Shown: piece after piece, positions 58,070 to 64,000 of the stretch | Numbering within the stretch: the stretch's first letter is position 1 | Layout: the number at the start of each line of letters is the position of its first letter | Assembly: GCA_036346275.1 (NCBI GenBank) | Contig: CM070724.1 | Location: forward strand, 46,749,038 to 46,813,037 | Reading direction: 5' to 3' | Source: Otatea glauca | Lineage: Eukaryota > Streptophyta > Magnoliopsida > Poales > Poaceae | DNA length: 64,000 bases | Translations under genes and position numbers: made by a program | The notes under the pieces: model-generated | What the model was told of the DNA's origin: nothing | Databases searched by the model: none | Seen by the model: the letters and a program-made list of their open reading frames with translations, nothing else

Positions 58070-59122
58070 TAGGGATAGCAGTTTTATCCATAGGTTTAGG
58101 TATCTGCGGATACCCGACCCTATAACGGTGGGCACATGTAGCATTTCAGACTCATGAGTTTTCAGTTTTGGGTATCCAATAAGGACACAAGATGAGCGTG
58201 AGTGTCAATTTGTACCCATAGGTACTCGATGGGTATCCTATGATATGCGGGCCCCACTTTTTATAAGATATATATTAGGAAATTGAAGCCCTAACTCACT
58301 AACTTAGTCTATTCGGGGCCTCCGCCGCTACAATCTCCTCGCCTCCTCTGAAATCCCCCGAGCCCCCGCCACAATCCCTCGCGCCCCCCTACCTCTCGGC
58401 TCTCCCTCCCGCCGCCCTTCGCCTCCCCCTCTAGCCCCATCCGCCTCCGTGTCGGGCTGCCCGATGCGCTCAAGCACTGCGTTGATCCGACCAAGTTCGT
58501 GATGGACGCCGTCTCTGAGGTGTTCCCCGTGGACAAGCGAGCGGTGAGGTCGCCCACCAACCTGGCGTGGGCGTGCATTCTGATACTAGAGGTGGTGGTG
58601 CTGGCGCTTGCCGATCCGGACCCAGAGATCGGGGCGGCATGCCCAATGGTGCCGCAGGCGGGGCGCGAAAGGGTGCTCCGGATGGCAGCGAAGTGGAAGG
58701 AGGCGGCCGAGCTGAAGGGTGGGGTGGAGGGCGCCAAGCCGCCAGATGCACACGTGTTCCTGCAGCATGTCGCGACCTTCGCGGTGGCAGAGAAGGAGGA
58801 CAGGGAGCTGTACAGGAGGATTGTTGTGAGCTTCTCTTGGCGCAGGTAGATACCACGCCTTACTCTCACGCTTGGCCTTGAGCATGAGATGAATGGTAAT
58901 GTCTTAATTTGTGCTCACTTCTCTTTGTTTGTTGTTACATGTTATCTAGATCAAGAAAGTGTTGAAATGATGAACCGAGCTAGCTGTTAAACTCTCTGTT
59001 TTTAGCATAGTCTGCTACCCATGGGTACCTGAAAAGTCTAGTGGGTTCGGATGGGCGACACGGTTTCAAATTCGGGTGGGCGATAGTCGTACCCGGAGGT
59101 ACCCACCGGATTGCCATCCCTA
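58070..59122 (+). mobile_element. hAT-type element with captured gene fragment
   Basis: 1053 bp with terminal inverted repeats TAGGGATAGCA and TAGGGATGGCA, and a perfect 8-bp target duplication, the length typical of hAT transposons. Both subterminal parts are rich in GGTACCC/GGGTACC words. The middle is GC-rich and encodes a FRIGIDA-like fragment. No transposase, so non-autonomous. Confidence 0.82.
58442..58893 (+). pseudogene. FRIGIDA-like gene fragment inside the hAT element
   Basis: Open frame beginning at or before RLRVGLPDALKHCVDPTKF (58442). It continues through VMDAVSEVFPVDKRAV, LADPDPEIGAA, RMAAKWKEAAELKGGVEGA and DAHVFLQHVATFAVAEKED to YRRIVVSFSWRR and a stop (TAG, 58849). Beyond the stop the frame still reads IPRLTLTLGLEHEM, so the stop is probably a mutated Gln codon. 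This matches part of the FRIGIDA-like (FRL) domain of plant nuclear proteins related to the flowering-time regulator FRIGIDA. Both ends of the normal protein are missing. Whether it is transcribed is unknown. Confidence 0.75.
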
Positions 59123-59130
59123 AGTATGAA
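59123..59130. repeat. Right 8-bp target duplication of the hAT element
   Basis: AGTATGAA, identical to 58062-58069. Confidence 0.85.
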
Positions 59131-59689
59131 TACTATTTCACAAGAATACACACTTGTTTAGCCAGCCTAGCTGCCATTACAACTTTAGCTACCTCCTGCA
59201 CTCATGGCCATTGAATGCTTACCATTTGTCAAGGTAGTAGCCATGACATACTACAAATATGTAGTTCCTGTAAGTTTCACTATAAATATCTACATCTAAA
59301 TCATTCAAATTATCATGAAGTTATCTTCCTAGCATATATCATAACTTTTGCAAAATTTAAATAAGTATCACTCCAAATAGAAAGCATATCCCCTACCTTT
59401 GTGTTGTAAAGGCAAACATTGCCTTTTGGCCCAATCATGTTCCTCTGTACCAAACCAACAAGGGGATTCTTTCTCTTTCATCTCACAAATGATCGGTGCT
59501 CCCCCCTCCCCCACCACCACCAAAACTCACATTCATGGATATCACTAGTGTGAGGTTACCTTCAAACTAAAATATCTAAGAACACCTTTCTAGGATGCTT
59601 TATGTCATCTTTTTCATCCACCTCCACCATTCCCCTCTTCCTCTACACAACTTACTTCCCCAGCCCTTCCTTCCTCTCTAACACAAAAA
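59131..59689. other. Intergenic, no gene recognised
   Basis: AT-rich, with a short C-rich patch near 59505-59525. No coding or element signal was seen. Confidence 0.5.
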
Positions 59690-60215
59690 TTTCAAATAAA
59701 AAAAAATAACTGTGAAAGTTTTAAACATGAAGTTTCGACTCGAAAAAATTAACTTCGGAAATTTCAACTAAAAAATTAACTAGGCAAAATTCCAACTCGG
59801 AATTTTTCAACTTCGAAAAATTTGAATCGCTCAAAAAAATTCGAATCAGAAAATTTTCCACTTAGGAAATTTCAATTCAAGAACTTTTAGGAAATTTTAA
59901 ATCGAGAACTTTCAACTCATTTTTTTAAATCAGAACAATTTCAAGTAGTGAAATATCATAATAGTAATTTTCAAAATCTTTTGGTTCAAAAAATTTTGAT
60001 TACAAAATATTTAGCTTGAAAATTTTTATTTCAAAAAAATTTGGTTCGAAACTTTCGATTTCAAAAAACTTTCGATTCAAAAAGTTTCGACTGAAGAAAC
60101 TTTTAGTTCGAAAAGTTTCGACTCAACAATTTTTTGGTTCAAAAAGTTTCTACTCGAAATTTTTTTATTCAGAAACTTTCAAAAATGGTTAAAAAATACT
60201 TATTATTCAAGAAGT
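59690..60215. repeat. Degenerate AAATTTC/TTTCGACTC short-period repeat
   Basis: About 525 bp made of variants of TTCGAAAAGTTTCGACTC and AAATTTCAACTCG at roughly 18-22 bp spacing, strongly diverged. The word family (AAATTTCG) resembles subterminal parts of the MULE at 44915-46352, so it may be a MULE-derived relic. Confidence 0.6.
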
Positions 60216-62159
60216 TGGGAGGAAATTTGAAAACCAAAACTTTTTTGAGTTTGAGGAACAAGGAATGAGGGAGCAAAGAGGGATAAAGGAGATACCGTCA
60301 AGTATCACGATGAAAGAGCCTTTGAGAGAAAATAGGAGAAAGTGGTGCCACGTACCACAACAAGAGGATGTCCCTACCAAAACAATTCTGCACATTCATT
60401 CACTTGAAAAATTCCCTCTCGTTGTGATTCATGTCCACCCATCCATCCCGCGCCAGCCTCCGGTCGCCGTCCCCTCCCTTCTCGGGCCTCTCGCTAGCCC
60501 TCTTCCCAATTTTCGCTGGCCCTTCCCTTGTTGCGGCCGTCCTATGTTGTCCTGATACAAGTGGATGTGCAGCAGGGTGGCTGCTAGGTAATGCGTTGTG
60601 GTAGGAGCTTGAAGAATGGCCTGTGTAAATTTGTAATTAATGATACTCATGCCCTTCTATATATGTTTGTCTCCTCTTTTGCCCATTTGTGTATGACCAT
60701 GCACTTTCTTAATACAACCCTATCATGGATCTACAGATATCTTTCCGTTACATAGGAGAGACAAATTCTATCTTGATCGCTCACGTTCCTCTGTATGTTT
60801 TAATAGTAAGCTTGAAAACTACTTTTATAACTACCTAGTTACGGAGTAGCGTTTGACAACCCCCTAAGTATACTATTACACATAGGAAATCATGACGATC
60901 TCAGATCTAAGAATCACACATACACCATATATAAGACCAACTAATGACACTTATGAATATAACAATTTCCACAGTGTCTTATGGTGGGTCAATTCAATAT
61001 GTATCCACGTTAATTTGATTTGATATACCTATGTCCATGATCCGTGAAACATGATCATCAATCAAAACATACGCTGGTCTATAAATCACAATTGTCTGAC
61101 GTAATGATATAAGGTCAGAGATAATTTAGAATAATATCAAAACATAAACAAGAAGTTTCACAAACAAGTCACATACTTGTTGATCCATACTAATGATATT
61201 TATTCTGGGACAAAATAATCATATTATTCTATAAACATAGACGTGATACAATCATCTCTATAATTATCTCAAGGGCATATCATTAACAGGGAGCCATCCA
61301 ATTTTTTCGGGAGTTTGAATTTTCTTGTTGCTTTCAACTGACAAAAAAGCATACGCTAGTATATTGTTGTCTCCAATCTGCATTCCATTAGGCTGACGAC
61401 CTCTTTCTTCATGATCAGGCTGCCGTCTTCCTGCCGTCCTTGTCTGTCCGGCGCGATTTGGACGTTGTCTTCTTGCCCTCATCTTGTATAGCGACTAAAT
61501 CGATGTCGTTGTGCCAAACAGCTCTTCATTGGGAGGAGGATATTCGCACTGCAAGCGGAAAGTGTGTTTATGTTTATCAAATCTCCTGTTTAAATCGCAT
61601 TACTACTAAAACCAATTTCTGTTTTTCTTTTTCAGGAGCAAGATGTCCACGTTGGCCTGATCTGACAAATAGCTTCACTGAAAACATGATACTCCCTACT
61701 CCCACTAATTGATCTAAGCTTTCTGATTCACCATCTGTATTCTCATCATTTTCTTGATATTGATGCTGCTTTTGTAGGTTATGAACAAATCAAAGAAAGG
61801 GTGAAACATTCTAGTGCAGCAGCTCTAAATCTCCAAATCAGCGAAAGGTGAGGACTGAAGAAGGCATGACAGGATGAAGTACATGTATACTCCATCTTTC
61901 GTTGTAGGAGTCATTAATTGGTAATTCGTGATACCTTATTTGTTAAATCAAATCTTACGATGTGTATTTATGATGGCTTTGATTTCACCGTCCAACATGA
62001 GAATTTTGAGGCAGGATGGCATCATCGGCAGTGCAATAACGGATGCCCACTGGAATTGTTCGCATCTGCAGTTCTTTCTAATGCTTTGACATCACCATGG
62101 CAAGAGCTTTGCAACATCATTGTATGCGGGATTCCGTCCACCGCTTCCGGGGAAGTATA
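60216..62159. other. Intergenic, no gene recognised
   Basis: No supported gene. A minus-strand open stretch at 61264-61482 and plus-strand pieces at 61440-61712 lack recognisable domains. A CT-rich patch at 60440-60540 is low complexity. Confidence 0.45.
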
Positions 62160-62740
62160 TTAACTTTTTCAAGTATACATACTACTTTTTTTATGTACTC
62201 TATACCACTTTGCAAGTCTAGTACTAGTCCGAGCTACACTCAGCTCTCCAAAGTATTCTGTATTTGACCTTTGCAAATCGACACATACACTTGATACCCC
62301 TGTAATTACGTATACTTCCATATGGTATTTCTTGTTAAAATACTCAAATAAGGGATGCAAATAGCATTTCTTTCTTCTCTCCTAGATACTTCAGACTATA
62401 ATGACTTATACATCCATGTAATGAATAGTAAGCATACTCCATTTAAACCGTACACATACTTCCCTTTACTTAGCATTACATATACTCCTTTCACCACAGC
62501 ATACATGCTCCTTTCGACAAGAGAGGTACATATACTCTCAGAAAAAACAGGTACAAATACTCTGAAATAAGAGGTATGTATACTTCTATTCATATACAAG
62601 TTCTCTTGAAGACCAAAACAGATGTGTTCTATATTACATACTACATGCCCTCTTTTACATGTACTCTCATTTCATAAAGTACAGATACTCTACTCACCTC
62701 CATCCAAAAAGGAAGCATACTCCCTACTCTGTTAGTATCG
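62160..62740. repeat. Irregular array of CATACTCC/GTACATACTC words
   Basis: At least fifteen variants of (G/C)(T)ACATATACTCC occur at irregular 20-45 bp spacing. The same words occur in 56880-57140. Likely fragments of one AT-rich repeat family. Confidence 0.55.
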
Positions 62741-63476
62741 TCATTCAACGCAGTATACGTCACAAGCGCCATGGGACCCAACCCCATACTCCACCGATGT
62801 GCCGAATCCCTCTTCGGCGCCATCTTATACACGATAGGTGGTATGTACATGTACAACTACCCCAAGAAACTAGCAAGATGTTCGGCGATTATCTTATTTT
62901 TCTTTTTTCAGAAGATAATTACGCACCTAATTACTGGGTAAACGTGGCATGTTAGAGAGTTTGCTAAGAACGATTAGCTGTGGTATTTGACCTAATAACC
63001 CGATCAAGTGCCAAGTGGTATTCCGAGCCAGATAGACAGTAGATATAATAGGAGTAACTACACCTGGAGTAGAAAAGACACTTCCTACATACATACGTAC
63101 ATACATTATTCTACAGCTACGTGTAGAATACGCGCCAGCCAATTAACGCAGAGCGACCGAACTACATTAACGCAGACTAACCAACCATATTAGTTATGTA
63201 GCCAACCAACTAGTAAATGTGTTTCCTTGTTTATATATGAATCTTGTTTTTTAATTTAGCCATAACTTTTTATTGACATATCCAATTCACGAACGGTTTT
63301 CACCAGTAGCTTACTGAAGACGAGAGCAACATAATGAGATAAGTCCTGCCACTTAACGCCATATGAATGAGATTTTACTGCCAAATAAACACCAAATTAT
63401 TGATGTGTGTAAGATTTTACTACTGCGCAGACGCCACAGGCTATTGAACCCTCCATATCTATAGACTTTACTATCC
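62741..63476. other. Intergenic, no gene recognised
   Basis: No coding or element-end signal beyond short (CATA)n runs near 63085-63110. Confidence 0.45.
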
Positions 63477-64000
63477 TACTGCTACAGAAAAGCTTATATT
63501 AGACGCCTCAACATAGACAGTTAGAAAAACCCGTCTGGAATAAAGAACATCACTGATGATTGTATAGTGAAACCGTCAGTGAGATAATCACAGATGGTAC
63601 TCTTCATGAACCGTCAGTGATATACATCAATATCACTGACGGTTTTAGTTAAAAACTGTCTGTGATAATATCACTAACGGTTTTAAATACGAGTCATCTG
63701 TGATAAGTTCACATCACAGACGGTTCTAACTACGAACCGTCTGTGATATGACCTCAGACCACTATATAAACATACCGATAGAGGTTCGTAGCACATCATA
63801 GCACAGACCTATGTGTTTCATCTCCCGTAAACCCTAGCCCCCCAGCGATCCTCCTCCTGGGTGACCTCCTCCCCATCAAAGTCCTCCCCTGCATCCTCCT
63901 CCCCGGCGCTTTGGCCTCCTCCTCCCCGGCATCTGTGAGGGCGACGACAATCATCCCACGTGCACGAGGCTGTGGGGGGCGACGACGACCATCCCGGCCG
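63477..64000. mobile_element. Probable CACTA element end (runs off the window)
   Basis: Begins near TACTGCTACAGAAAAGC, a diverged CACTACAGAAAA-like terminus. From about 63570 to 63755 there are at least eight direct and inverted copies of ATCACTGACGGTTTT / ATCACAGACGGTTC, the subterminal-repeat arrangement of En/Spm-type (CACTA) elements. ACTATATAAAC at 63760-63770 could be a TATA box, followed by a GC-rich leader. The other end lies beyond the window, so the identification is provisional. Confidence 0.65.

Noticed and set aside
61264..61712. Possible small gene on either strand
   Set aside because: Open frames are short and lack recognisable domains or a promoter/terminator context. Left as unannotated intergenic sequence.

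Overview
The window is nuclear DNA of a grass (Poaceae, probably panicoid). Evidence: split genes with GT/AG introns, GC-rich exons in AT-rich DNA, a class III peroxidase, F-box/FBD-LRR relics, plant-mobile-domain (PMD) genes, and dense nested LTR retrotransposons and DNA transposons. Species cannot be decided from sequence. Only three host genes look functional: a cytochrome P450 (3' part, 1-4663, +), a class III peroxidase (39705-41184, +) and a small GPI-anchored protein (42563-44181, -).

Layout. 1-4.7 kb: P450, seven exons seen. 5.8-6.4 kb: a MITE and a broken peroxidase copy. 6432-29120: one very large Mutator-like element (MULE), bounded by ~200-bp terminal inverted repeats and 10-bp CATGCCCTAG duplications. 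It carries three minus-strand genes: a MuDR-type transposase (27876 to ~25270), a PMD gene (24955 to ~8250) and a GRF-type zinc-finger gene (7957 to ~7385). A 14.1-kb Tat-type Ty3/gypsy retrotransposon (10215-24315) sits inside intron 2 of the PMD gene. It has gag-pol on the minus strand, an antisense ORF of the putative-gypsy-transposase type on the plus strand, and a 52-bp minisatellite. 29.3-32.0 kb: F-box/FBD pseudogene 1 with an antisense Copia relic in an intron. 33767-39272: degenerate Copia element (+). 39.7-44.2 kb: the peroxidase and GPI-protein genes. 44915-46352: non-autonomous MULE with a perfect 9-bp target duplication. 48.5-56.6 kb: F-box/FBD pseudogene 2, split by a second Copia element (48597-55367, -). 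58070-59122: a hAT-type element carrying a FRIGIDA-like gene fragment. 63.48-64.0 kb: probable end of a CACTA element running off the window.

The most interesting system is the 8.6-kb MULE once the retrotransposon is subtracted. It seems to mobilise a three-gene set (transposase + PMD + GRF protein). It has 19-bp-periodic, GCGATCGC-centred palindromes in both terminal repeats and again just upstream of the GRF gene. Its genes are now decayed by frameshifts. The order peroxidase relic - F-box relic - peroxidase - GPI gene - F-box relic suggests an old segmental duplication later filled by transposons. All family names rest on motifs read by eye; no database search was run.
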